Shown here: positions 14,620 through 26,500 of the stretch, in pieces
Layout of the letters: every line of letters begins with the position of its first letter
Numbering within the stretch: position 1 is the first letter of the stretch
Assembly (NCBI GenBank): GCA_033026295.1
Contig: CM065176.1
Location: 10,395,945-10,459,944 of the forward strand
From: Channa striata
Lineage: Eukaryota > Chordata > Actinopteri > Anabantiformes > Channidae
Direction: 5' to 3'
Length of the DNA: 64,000 bases
Made by a program: the position numbers and the translations under genes
The notes under the pieces: generated by a model
What the model saw: the letters and a program-made list of their open reading frames with translations, nothing else
Told to the model about the DNA's origin: nothing
Databases searched by the model: none

Positions 14620-15436
14620 CAGTATGTCAAGAGGTTCCTTTTCTGTTAAACCACCAGGCAGAACATGCATTAGAAAAGCAACTTTGACTGAATTAAGGTT
14701 GTTGCACTGCCAGAGGTTGTTGGTCCAACATCTCAGAAACCGCTGACCTCCTGCGATTTTAGTTTGATCAGAAAAAGAAGACAGGCTGTCGGCTGCAGTC
14801 AAGCAGGCAAAAATATCTTGACGGGCAGCTCGGGGGCAGATGGCTAAATTTGTTCAAGCCAACGACGAGCCACAAGTATGCAACACCTCAGTCCTGTGAT
14901 TTGCAGAAGGGGACGTCTTGATGCTCCTCATCAGACCTTAACCTCCAACAAGAGAAGACCGTATACCAGGTACGGCTTTTGTCAGTGAAGAAAAAGACGG
15001 TGATGCTGCAGTGTTCACAGAATCTAACACTCCAGTAATCAATCAATGGAAACACTTGATCTAGTCTAACAAATCTTGATTTTAGTGTGACATGCAAACA
15101 GCAGAGTGAGAATTCGAAAGTAAACAGCACAAAGTCATCCATCAGTCCTGCCTCGTGTTAAAGGACCCGGCTAGTGGTAACTGTGTGGGAGTATTTTCTT
15201 GCACAAATTAGGCCCCTTGATACAAGATGTTGAGCTTCATTTGAATGCCAGAGTCTGCTAAAGCCTTGTTGCTGAACAGTAACCTTTTTCTCATGGCTAC
15301 CTCTGGCAAGGAGAAGGTCACAGCTAGCCTTATTATTATCTCCAAATGTTTACAGAAACGCGACAGTGACCTCAGTGTTCTCCAGGAAACTGCAGAGTCC
15401 AGGTCTCAATCCAATAAATCTCCTTCCACGGTTGCA
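14620..15436 (+). mobile_element. Decayed Tc1-like DNA transposon (copy 1), sense orientation
   Basis: Aligned by eye, the sequence follows, in order, a common teleost Tc1-like element that I recall. The helix-turn-helix part is recognisable around 14690-14765 (for example ctcagaaaccgctgacctcc). A catalytic-domain stretch lies at 15185-15300 (gtgtgggagtattttcttg, ggccccttga, tgttgctgaaca). The DNA region encoding the conserved SPDLNPIE motif is recognisable at about 15398-15415 (ggtctcaatccaataaat). Stops and frameshifts are scattered through it, so the transposase is dead. The last part of the gene and the 3' terminal repeat are missing. An A/G-rich simple repeat follows directly. It has no expected effect on b4galnt4 beyond being intronic. 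Confidence 0.75.
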
Positions 15437-15440
15437 ATAT

Positions 15441-15478
15441 AAAAAGGTAAAAAAAGAAAGAAGAAAGAAAAAGAAAAT
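15441..15478. repeat. Purine-only (AAAG)-like low-complexity tract
   Basis: An A/G run with AAAG/AAGA units, with one short gt interruption near its left edge. It abuts the truncated 3' end of the Tc1-like remnant at 14620-15436. Confidence 0.85.
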
Positions 15479-15644
15479 TGGAACCTATGAGTCAGCATGG
15501 ACAAAAAAAAACTAATTTTCCAACAGCTTGAAATGTATTTGGTGTCTTCAGTTTTTTTCATTTATTTTTAAATATCAGAATATTTAAATGAGAGCTTGAC
15601 GGGAAGAAAAAATATATTTAGTTCTAGTAATAGGTACAGGGACC

Positions 15645-15715
15645 AAGTGCCTTGTGCAAGGACACACCTGTTGCTTCCCAGGCTGATGTGCAATCCAAAA
15701 GGCTACCAGGCCGTC
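15645..15715. repeat. Possible short dispersed-repeat remnant
   Basis: The phrase agtgccttgtgcaaggacac followed by ccaggctgatgtgcaatcc resembles a widespread fish repeat tail that I recall (agtgtcttgcccaaggacac). No promoter boxes or poly(A) tail are seen, so this is tentative. Confidence 0.3.
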
Positions 15716-18700
15716 GCAATGAAAATACAAATATACTTCCTTCCTATTGATACGCCTCCATTAACGTTAAATGTTAAGTGTGCTTGACTGCACCATTTTA
15801 AAGGAGACAAGATAATGTAGGAAACATTTGTAAAAAAAAAAACACAGGCAAATAAATTGTAATAATGGCCGTTGGCGTCGTCTCTAAGCGCTGTGAGCTG
15901 CTGTGTCTGACTGTGCGCTGTTTTTTCCCACTCTTTACCAGAGGGGCTATTAACACGGAACAGATCCCAAGGGCTACCAAACAGATTATTATTAGTTAAT
16001 GTGATATGAAAAGGCTTTGTCATATGTGTTCAAACTAATCTTGTCCTACTTAACCACCTCAGTTTTGTTTATCTCTCGTATAACTGTGTGCACTTGTCTC
16101 TTCGAACTGCCCTTCAATGCCGCTCTTGTATCTGCTGCTGCGCTCACTTCTTTGATTCTGTGATTAGCATTCTGCTGTATCACCATTCTGTCTATCAACT
16201 AACATACAGCGAAGCATTGCCTCGCAGTGAACCCAAAAGTTGTTGTCAGTCGTGTTCAAAGATAAAATGAGACGTAGACACACAACCTTCAAACACGCAA
16301 ATGCGTTTATAGTATGCCCATATGCACAGGCACCCTGAAATAACCATATACATATCAATTGGCGCATGTATACCAGAGAGCTCTGATGTCTGCACCTCAC
16401 CAAAAGCTACAGAGTTTAGTTTCAGAAGGACAAGCAGACAAGGTGAACTCACTACTCCAAAGCAGACGAAGCTAGGAGAAAGTTTCCCCTAAATTCCTGC
16501 CTCTATCTGCAGATTGCGCTTACATCAACTTTGGGATAAGGCCCTTATTTATTGCAGTTTTTAATACACTCTGTCAGGGGCTTAATCTACAAAATGTTCC
16601 AAAGATCAGTCAGTATCTGTGTCCTCTGGAGGATAGAGAAGTTGCTCTCCACAATCTTATCTGTGTAGTAAATAGTGCTGCTGTTTTAAGGCTGGGGGAC
16701 ATGAACAAATTAGGCAGAACATGAGGGAGGAGGCTCCTAAATGATTAGTATTCCGCCGGGTCTCCTGCTGGTGGCGGAGCTCGTAGTCGATTGGCTTCCA
16801 TTAACCTGCCAGTCGGCTTTTCATTACTTCATTAGAGCTGGCATGGAGGCTTGAGGAAGTACCGTCACAGTCCAGGGACTGACTTCTGACTTGTGGAAGT
16901 AAGACTTAGCTCTTCGTGTGACGGCCGCAGCTGCACTTTGGTCCACGGTTGTGTGTAAATGCCCACTCTACGCTGTTTCCTGTTCTTTCAGAGCTTTTGA
17001 GTTGTTGATCATGAGCGAGTGATGGCGCTTATGTTTGTTATAACATACTTCATGGTTTCTATGGTTAACTTTCTCATTCTAAATCGATGGATACATTTAG
17101 TCAGACTAACACAATCCTCATAATCATACAGAAAACCACCAGTTCTCATTACTTTTAAAAGTGTTAGTAGACAAGTCTGCATAAAGTGATGCTTATATTT
17201 TCCTTTTTTGTAAGAAAATAAGTGTCATCAGAAATTATTCTTTCAGGACTTCAAAAGATATATCTTACAGGACCTAAAAGGGAACATAAATAAATTTGTT
17301 GTTGCTTTTTAATGATGGTTGACTGCTTTTTGACATCTAGTTATAGTTTTCATAGGCAGTTTTCTTATCAAATCATCTTCATTTTTTTCTGTTTGTAGTA
17401 AACGTAACAGAAATGTCAGGATTCGAGTAGAATATTCATTCTGCATACAAGTCATGTATGTGTTGTTATCAATTTATAATGCATATATAAAAATAATGAG
17501 TTATTTGAAATCTTGGATGTTTTAATATGATAATTTAAAAAATGGTATGGCTTATGATACAGAGTTTTAGTGTTTGGAGAGCTAACTTGTATTTAAGGTG
17601 ATCCTTTACACAAATGAGGCCAGGCAAAGAGGAGTCTCACCTCACTCCCTGGTGTATTGCCTGCTCATAATAGACTCAGATAAACGGTTAAGGGGAGATG
17701 TGCTGCCTGTTGACTCACACAGTGACTCATGCAACGTGCACTCAGTGGAAGAATAAAAATAAACAGCCAAATTAAAGCCAAATCTAAAGGCATAAAGACA
17801 TACAATTGCTCTTCATTTTCCATTGGAGCGATTTTAGGTATTTCATTTTCAATTTACAGTATCTTATGCTCTGTTATTTTTTTGTTGTACCTTGACACAT
17901 AGATGCATATAATGTACTGCAGTTGTAAGAAGCACTGGAGGATCCTGAATATTCACTAGGTAACACATATGCCGCTTCAAACGTCAGCTGTTGTTCTTTC
18001 TGCAATAAGGTTGCAGTTTCATAGTCGGATCAAAACTTGTGCTCGTACTGGTATTTTAGGCTCAAAATGGCAAGAATGTCAGGCTTTGAAGTTCAGCACG
18101 TCTACACTTTGGTGTTTACTCTTTGATGTGGGGGAGCTTTGATAGACCCCATAGGCCAAACTTACTGTAGACTGTCCGTGTTGAGTTGTACTCTGGGCTT
18201 TGACGGCACACTTTGGTTCAAGTGGCTTTGTGTAACGTGGAATTGGCAATTACAGAAAGCTGCTTCAAAAGAGGAACGTTTTCATTGGCTGGTATTAAAT
18301 TATTTATGTATTATTCACCTATATACTGTGTATTTGAATTATTTGGAGTGACCTTTGTGTTTTCCTTGACCTTACCTTTCACAGTAAAAGAATCAAAAAC
18401 ATGTAACACAATATATAGCTTTAGACAATCAAATAAGTTAGGATGAGAGTCTGTTGTGGCATTTCTCTCCTGTTTCATTCATTCAGCCAAAAGAGATGAT
18501 TTTTCATATCAAGGCATATTTTTATCACAGCTGTCTTGAATCGGATGAGTTGCGGTGGGATCGGAGGGGGACAGACAAGTTGATATCCAAACAAAGAAGG
18601 AAAACAAATCATCTACATGTATTGTATTTGCCAGAGATTTTCATGAGGTGTGGACAGAATGTAAGGGAAGAAAAAGTTTCACTTTGGCTACATTTTATTT

Positions 18701-19000
18701 TTATTTAGTGTATTTTCAGCTTTATTTTCCGCTGTCTCTTCTCTGTCGCTGCACAGAACTGATCAGTGAACATGCACAAAAATACCTGTCTGTCTTTCCT
18801 CTTCTCCTTGACTGCCTCAGTCTCCCCAGAGCTCAACCCAGGCAAACACAGACACAAAGCACCCCCCCCCCATCCCTTATCCAATTCAGCCCACTCACAC
18901 TTATTGTTAAGGGGATATATTGAAAAACCATTAGCTCTCATTATGCTTTATAGCCACCCATTCTCTCCCTTTTCTGTCTTTTAATCACAATCCATCCCCT

Positions 19001-19028
19001 TGTGTGTGTGTGTGTGTGTGTGTGTGTG
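19001..19028. repeat. (TG)n microsatellite
   Basis: 14 TG units, followed by looser TG-rich sequence to about 19060. Confidence 0.97.
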
Positions 19029-19532
19029 CATGACCTTGTGTGTGGCATGTGTGTACACTGCAACCATCTAGTAAACAGTTAAGGGTGGATGTGCAGGCAG
19101 TAATGAACCACTTTTCACAGTAATGCATTTGGGGACACCACAATGTTCCACCCCCTTCCATCTTTTATGGGGGAGTCAATGGCACAGGCACCACCTTTTA
19201 TGGCAGCCCATCAGAGTTGCAGCAGTGGTGTACATTCATGAACCTTATCAGCCGAATGGGATCGAATATGGTGCAATACAAATAAAAATAGATTGGAGTG
19301 AATAGGGTATAGATTCACCTTTTTATATAGACTCCTCGTAGCAGTAGAAACGGCGTGACTATCCTTACAGTCCTTGTAACTTCAAATATCCCGGCTCTCA
19401 TAAAGCGTTAAATATCCTGTTACTGCTTTGGGTTGAATTGTGCCCCGGTTTGATTGTCCATGACAGTGTGTGTGCGTGTGCATGTGCTTTGTGTTTTGAA
19501 AGAGGGCAATTTTGACCATATGCTTTATAATA

Positions 19533-19565
19533 GACACACACACGCTCACACACACACCCACACAC
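19533..19565. repeat. Imperfect (CA)n microsatellite
   Basis: A CA tract interrupted by gct and cc. Confidence 0.9.
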
Positions 19566-19929
19566 TTATAATGAGTGGATTTAAATTCCGGTTGTTCTCT
19601 CCTGGCCAAGGCAACTGTTGTCATTGTGCAGCACAACTCCCATAATCCATCTGTAGCATGACAGCATCCTAACAGCTCCACTTCACAGCAAGAAAAGCTA
19701 TTCTTTATGTCTCTCCATTTGCCACCCTCTTCCTTTTTTCCCCATTTCACTCTCTCCTCTTCACATTTTCCCTGTGGACTGGTTTTTGTTCCTCTCGTCT
19801 CTTTTCGTTTTTCCAATTTCATTTTTTTCCACCTAATCTTCTTTTCTACTAAAACTTTTATCTGGATTTGATTACAGTATAGAACCGAATAGGAAAAAAA
19901 AGGGGTGATAGCTCAAAATTATTATTGAC

Positions 19930-20090
19930 CACGATGATGAAGATGTAATGAAGATATTCACAACAAAAATTATACTATTGATAATGATAGAGATAAAAAG
20001 ACAATGATGCTTTTAAAGATGATCATTATCAATGAGGTTGATGACAACGAGGATGATGATGATGATAGTGACAGAAGTGATGATAATGGT
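19930..20090. repeat. GAT-rich low-complexity tract before the exon at 20137
   Basis: Repeated GAT/GATG trinucleotides, densest at 20050-20066, ending about 45 bp before the splice acceptor. In the frame of the exon it reads as a run of Asp with no stop from 20004 onward. Confidence 0.85.
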
Positions 20091-20136
20091 GCTTCCTGGC
20101 CTCATAAGCAGTGTCCGTATTTTCACCTTGTCCCAG

Positions 20137-20249
20137 ATGGAGAGAGGCAGACGGAGGGGACGGACGCCAGCCGTAAGAGGGACACTCGCTCCTCAGCTGG
20201 CCACCACAAGAGCGAGGACACCAGCGACAGCAGAGAGGACGAGGCAGCA
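20137..20249 (+). CDS. b4galnt4: b4galnt4 coding exon (stem region, probably exon 2)
   Basis: This 113-bp exon enters with two bases completing a split codon and ends on a codon boundary. The acceptor is a pyrimidine-rich stretch ending tcccag and the donor is gca/gtgagt. It encodes a hydrophilic luminal stem segment rich in Asp, Glu, Ser, Arg and Lys, including SEDTSDSREDEAA. That resembles the acidic Ser/Glu stretch I recall just after the membrane anchor in B4GALNT4. Such stems evolve quickly, so support comes mainly from the splice signals, the phase match to the next exon and that residual similarity. No glycosylation sequon or cysteine is present. The frame is also open upstream of the acceptor through a GAT-rich repeat, which I treat as intron. 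Confidence 0.83.
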
Positions 20250-23200
20250 GTGAGTCTTTCTTGCTTTCTATCTTTGCTCTCTCCCCATTCGAAACGGAAA
20301 TTCAGTGTTCCCACCTAAGCCCACTTAATCCACCCCGCCCACAGCCTCCTGACCAAGCAATGATGAGGTTTGTGTATCTGTATGGAGAAGCTCATTAGGG
20401 CTCTAACACTCACAGTCTGCCTCTTAATTATAACCAGACACTTTGGGCTCTGTTCTCTGCACACCCACAGATTAATGTTCCAAAAACACAAACATTGCTA
20501 ATAAATGAAAAGAGGATCAAAAGAGTTCAAAGATTAGGAAAAATAATCCATGGGTTGGGCTAATGGGCTAATGTAAAAGGGGAAATATTAAACAGATACC
20601 ATCTGCGATGAGTTTGTTATGGTTTTGAATATGTGATTTTTAGTGAAACCCATCTGCAGCTTAGCCCACCCACTGCAATGAATTTTAATAATGTTTCTGT
20701 CTCTTGGAGGCCACATCTCTAAATACATTGTGAATACATCATGCAATTTAACCTCCTCTTCAAGCATTTATATCTGTAATTGTTTTCATGTTGAGAGACA
20801 TGAAATTAGATAGAGTGATATCCAACAGCAGAGCGTGAGACAGACTTTGGACCACTGCCAGAGATCATTAGTACTTGGTACACACAGCAGTAAATGACTG
20901 AGACAATCTGACACTTCTTAACTCTTACTTTGCCCGACAGTGGGTGAATTTGAGGGTTAAGTACAGCAATTTGCACGACACAGATCATTTCCAAGTTCTG
21001 CAGTACAGAACATTGGCTCCAACTGTTTGATGAAATAACAAGCTACTGTTGTTTCCAACAAGCAGCTCAAATGGGGACTATTTTCAAAATTTGTCCAAAA
21101 CTTAGACAGTGAAACATGAATTGTGATGAACAGCTGCGATTACTTTGACAACCCAGTTCTCCAAATCTTTACACGCTTGGTGTGCAAATGTTTGCAGCCA
21201 GATCTAAATGTCTGCTAGGATCACAAAGAAAAAGTTCTCGTTAATTCATGCTTTGAAGGAATAATTAGGGTCAAGAGCCTGTTACAGATAGGAAATGTTC
21301 ATTTTATTCACAGCTGCATGCTTTTAGCTGTCAGATCTCTACAGGATTTACAAATTTACAAATAGGATTAAAAACACTGAAAATACAACTTTTGGCGTTG
21401 AAAAGACTTTGGCTGTGTAAAAACTTCAGATAATACACGTAGCAGTCAGAAACAGTGTCTTCTTGCTGTGATCTTGTTTTTCACTTTTACGTTCATAAAT
21501 CATATCTACCAGTTTTTTGTTTGTTTGTTTGTTTGCCTTAATAAATGTAAACTGTAGTGATTTCCTGATGCCCATACCAATATCAGGCATCGGGTCCAAT
21601 CTGACCTCTGTTTACTTGTACTTGTACATGTGCTGGATGAGGAAAAAGTAAAGCCCAACATAAGTCCTGCTGTGCTACATTCGTCAGACCTACTCAATAA
21701 CAGTCAAACTAATTTTCCTAAAGATTATGTTGAATGTATGTGAGTGATGATCAGCAACAGTAGAGTGTTGTATAACTAGAACTCTACCTGAAGTTTGCTT
21801 TGTTTCACAAAATGATTTTATGATTTTAAATTCCTCTGTAGATGCTACAGTTGTGCTCGATCCTCCATACAGGATCTGACCCCCAGTCTGTGCTTTGTTA
21901 GTCTTTTTTTTTCTCTTCTCTTTGTTTGTGAAACACCTGTCGCAGCCATTTTTTGCTTTGGCAGAAGAACACGCAAGAATTTCCATTCTCACAGGATTTG
22001 TTTTACTGCAGAGGTTTGATGAGGATTTTACCATCCAGCAATTCTTAGTAGAAGCAAAACAGTTTGTTCTTGTGTTTGTTCTTGGTATCAGCAGTACTCA
22101 CATTTATATACATGTACTTGTGAACAGTCTGAGAAAAAGTGGCAACAGGACATCCCGAGTAAAAAGACTCTGTTAATACTAAGATTTACGAATTATTATC
22201 TTTCCTTAAGGAATGTTGCTGTATTTATTATTACTACCTCCTTACACAACCTTATTCTTTCGTCTTTCCACCTCAGATTTGCCACTCTGTCATCTTGCCT
22301 GAGGCTTAGGCATCTGTAAAACTACCTGAGGTGCTGTAGAATCAAGTCCATAAAGGCACACAATCTGCAGGAATTTACTGCATGTTTGGCTTTGTGGGCA
22401 AAATCAGTGAAGAGCAAAGGACGTAGAAAGAGGCAGATTGAAACAAATTAATGAGACGTATCAGACTTAGTTATTCATATTTTGAAAATAAAAGTCATCA
22501 TTACACGACAGGATCATTACACAGGGCTATAATAATGAGGTTCCTGGGAAGCCGCTGTATGTGGAATGAATTCTGATGAATTAGTTAAGAACCAGTGGCA
22601 CTACAGTTTGTGCTGTGGAATAACCGTAATCACGATCGTAACCCTTTGAGGACCTAATTTTAATTTTTTTTTTTTTTTGGTCCATATTGTCATATGACAG
22701 TTAAACTGATTTCTGACCTGCATTTACAGTAGTAACTATATCATATACAAGATCTGACAATATGATATAAAATATACAGCGTAACATCATTCCAACACAA
22801 CGTATGCGACCCTCAGCATGTACTTGGCCACACACGAGTTGTAAGTGCGGGAGTTTAAGTCCCAAACACAGTTAAAACCCAAATTATAACAAAATCATTG
22901 TGCGGCTGTCGACAAGCCGTGGGGACCGACCCGGAGAAGAAGACGATATATCTTTTTCCATAAAGTGCAGTCGTCTTCAAAATCAATTTAAGTGAAGGCT
23001 TTAGGAAATGTGCTTGAGGAGATAAGAGTCATGAAGGAAAGCTGGCAGGGTTTTTTCTGAATGGCCCTCCCGTTAAACTCTAAACCTGCCTGATAGCGTT
23101 GGGGCTTCGCGTCTGTTAACAGTCAAATGAAAAGCATCTCTCTGAATAGGGGAGTCTCAAATATTCAGCTGCACTGTAAGCATTCCGCTGAAGTCACTAA

Positions 23201-23501
23201 AATGTGTCAAAGTTTATAGTATGTTCTTTGTGAATTTTAATAGCATTGCATTTTTATTTGTTCTCCAAACAACGAGTGATAGATTTGGTTTCCTTCAAAT
23301 AATAATCACTTAGATGAACTGTGTTCATATTTGGATGGTAAACACACTATAAATCATTGCAATTACTATATAGGAGATAGATCCGGGCTGCTGCAGGAGG
23401 TGCTTATTTGGATTTACAATCTGTAGAGTATAAGGCTGAGGCCCATTTATGGTTATCTATAACACTGGTTCATTTGCAACAAGCACAGTATTCTGTCCTT
23501 T

Positions 23502-23539
<38 letters not shown>

Positions 23540-26500
23540 CAAAGCTCACCCTTAAGATGCTTCTATTCAACTCTATATTTGCGTCTCTCTTCATCTATAA
23601 TTTACGCTCCCATTTACCAGCTCGTTGTTCCAGCAGTACTTGACCTCGGAAGGAGTGTGTGCGTTTGTGTGTGATCTCCAGATGGTGCTGCTCACTCTGC
23701 ATAAACATCTCGAGGAACGCCAAAGCAACATACAGTAATTGACAATCTTCAGTCGATGTCGGGGTGAGAACCCTTCTTCACTTAGAAAATGTCAGTGGCA
23801 AAGGTCAAATCTATAGCCTGTGTTTCTAGACTTGATTGCCAAAAATACACAACACCAGACATGTAGCTATGTGTCTTAGAAAAGAAGGAGGCAGGGGGGA
23901 GAGAGATGATTTAATGTGTTCAATGTGAGTGTAATGTGGGTCAGGGGGACACATGCCATTTTCTTTTTTTTTTGCCATCCTCTGTTAAGCTGCTCTAATG
24001 TTTTTTGCTGCACTAATAGCTCACTAAAGCTGTGATTTCAGAAATTTCTGACAATAAAACCAGAATGCCACGGATGAACACAAACAGAAATGCCCCAAGG
24101 CCCTGTGCACTCAAGACTAATATACAGCCTGAAAGAAAATGGAATGACCTTATTGAAATTGTGCAGCATTTGGCAGTTAGTGGCTTACAGCAGAAATACA
24201 CATACGTCAACGCACACACACACCAGTAAAGCACGGCACTGCATTGTGCATTGCTTACGGTGTATATTCATTTAATGAGGACTTTCATAAGTCTCTAAAT
24301 GACACCATTTTCAATTATTATCTGTTTGTTTCGTTCCATTTGCGCATCCTACCTCTCTTCTTAAACATGAAGTAGAAGTGATCCAAAGACCGTATGAGTA
24401 AAGGTGAAGAAGAGAATTCTGGTTTCTGATGAAAACCTTGTAAATTTGTCCTTTGCCTCTCTCATTTGTTGTCAAATGGATAGCAGCATTCGGGACAAAA
24501 CAAGAGAAAATCAGAAGTAAAAAAAGGTGAGAAGATGAGGAGCAGGATCTTCTGTAGAGGAGGTAATAACGTTTCTCCCCGCCGCTGTGAAAGGCAGCGG
24601 CTGAGCAGCGAGTGTTTGCCTCTGCACCTTTCTTTCTCTGCCTGCAAATCACTAAAATTGCAGCTTAAATATTTGACAGTGTGTGTCAGGGTTGGCAATT
24701 ACAGGAACCGTCTTAGGGTGTTTTTATTTTTTAAAGGCATGGAATATCTCTTTGGCCACCTGCTTTTCAAGATGAAACTTGAAATAGATTTACACTGTCA
24801 CAAGGTGTGTGTTTGTGCGTATGCCGCCTCCAGGGCAGCCTCCAGCTGGGTACCATTTTGTCTGACAGTCTGCCACTAGGGTTATATAAAAAGCAAGGTG
24901 TGTTTTTGTTCTTATGCCACTTGGTGCATACGTATAACCAGGTACGTGGCCTTGTGTGTTTATGCTTGAGTGGCAATATGAATGTAATGTGGATTTCCAA
25001 AGAGAGGAGGAGTCTGTCGATAAGAGCAAACCAGATGACATCATTAATCAACATTTATAGTGAGTAAAAAGAAGGATCCAATCAGATTCAGTAGGGTCAA
25101 TATTTAACATTAATGGAATCAATTTGGGTTTGGGGCTAAATTAAAAGACGCTGGTAGACTGCACACACCTAAATGATATGTGTGTGGCTGCCTTTTGATG
25201 TTTAGCTATTTTTTCTCAACTCCCCACGGTTTGTCTGTCTGAATAAGCATCTACCTAACATCAATGTCAGAAGTCTTCCTTCTTTTATCTCATAATAATT
25301 TTAATTTGTTTATCTGACAAATTCTAACTAATCAGCATCTACTGGAGGTCCTGTTTCAAAAATATGTTTATCAGCATTAATTATTCAAAATCATAGGAGG
25401 AAAATGTTGGAGAATATGACCCACCATGATGAGCTCATGATTGAGCTCATTGATTTCTGGAAAACTGTCAAACCTCTTATTCAGTGTTACAGATTAAAGC
25501 ATCTTCCCATACAATATTTGAGTACTAACAGGTAGAGAAACACTTTAAGTTTCAAACAGTCACAAAAATTATTGTTCAGTGACAGCTGAAACTACGTTTT
25601 TTTTGTTTTAATAAAAAAAAAATCCAGACATAGCACTGCTGAAAGCTGAATGATTACTGACCTTTGCCATGATAAATGGGTTCATCGCTGAGTGACTGCT
25701 GGTCTGTGTAAGCTTCACACATTGCTGCAAGCACTTCAGTGGCGTCTTCATGTCTCAGTGTCCTCAGTGGGCATGGGCCTGTAGTAAAGGTTTATGTCTC
25801 ATATTCTTTCTTGCATCAGCAAGTGTGTCTGACAAAAGAACCACTCGTGAAAAACCAACTGAACTGTTTGTGGAAGGCATCTCAAGTTTGACAACCCCAT
25901 GTCATGCGAAGCTGTTTCATATTTGTTAGGTTGTACTATAGGTCTAAAAACTCAGATTTGATTTATTATATTTTGTTTTATATTTTAATATAATTCCTCA
26001 GCCTACAATCAGTATACTGTGCAAAACTAACCTCTTCTGCCCCCTACAAAATTTACAGTCCCATAATGAAACAACATGTTCACCACTGCTAAACAGCCAT
26101 TCCATCTTTCTTCATCAGAAGTCGGAAATACTGTAGTGCCCATATGAAATACCAAATTAGATTTTGTTAAATTCTCATCTGGGACAATACAGAAGAAAGT
26201 GCAATTCATTCTTAATTTCACTCAGCTCAAACATCCCACCTCCCCTCTTCTGCGAGTCTTCCTCAAATCTGTGTGGACTTTTACATTAAGCAAGTAGTGT
26301 GATCAGGGCATGTGTGTGGGAGGATTTCAGGGACCATATTTGTGTTTTGGAAGAGCTCAGAGAATAATACTTACACTAACAAATATTTTCTACACCGATC
26401 TATATAAATGGTATTGAATTGTAGTATCTATACAAATTATTTAAATCTGAGCAGAATCAGTTGTGACAATTTGTTGTAACAAAAACATATCTTTCCAGTA

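Larger units (their letters stand above)
1..20136 (+). other. Non-coding sequence, inferred b4galnt4 intron 1
   Basis: No coding exon is recognised here. An intron is inferred because the first visible exon (20137) begins mid-codon and therefore needs an upstream exon. The expected anchor exon, a short basic tail followed by a run of Leu, was not seen, so it is probably left of the window. Contents: short CA/TG repeats (757, 11866, 19001, 19533), a 14-bp hairpin at 1847, a GACAA-type repeat at 10398, a 20-bp palindrome at 10633, a decayed Tc1-like element at about 14620-15436, and a GAT-rich tract just before the exon. The long reading frame at 6583-7113 is a pyrimidine-rich Ser/Pro/Leu artefact. 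Confidence 0.7.
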
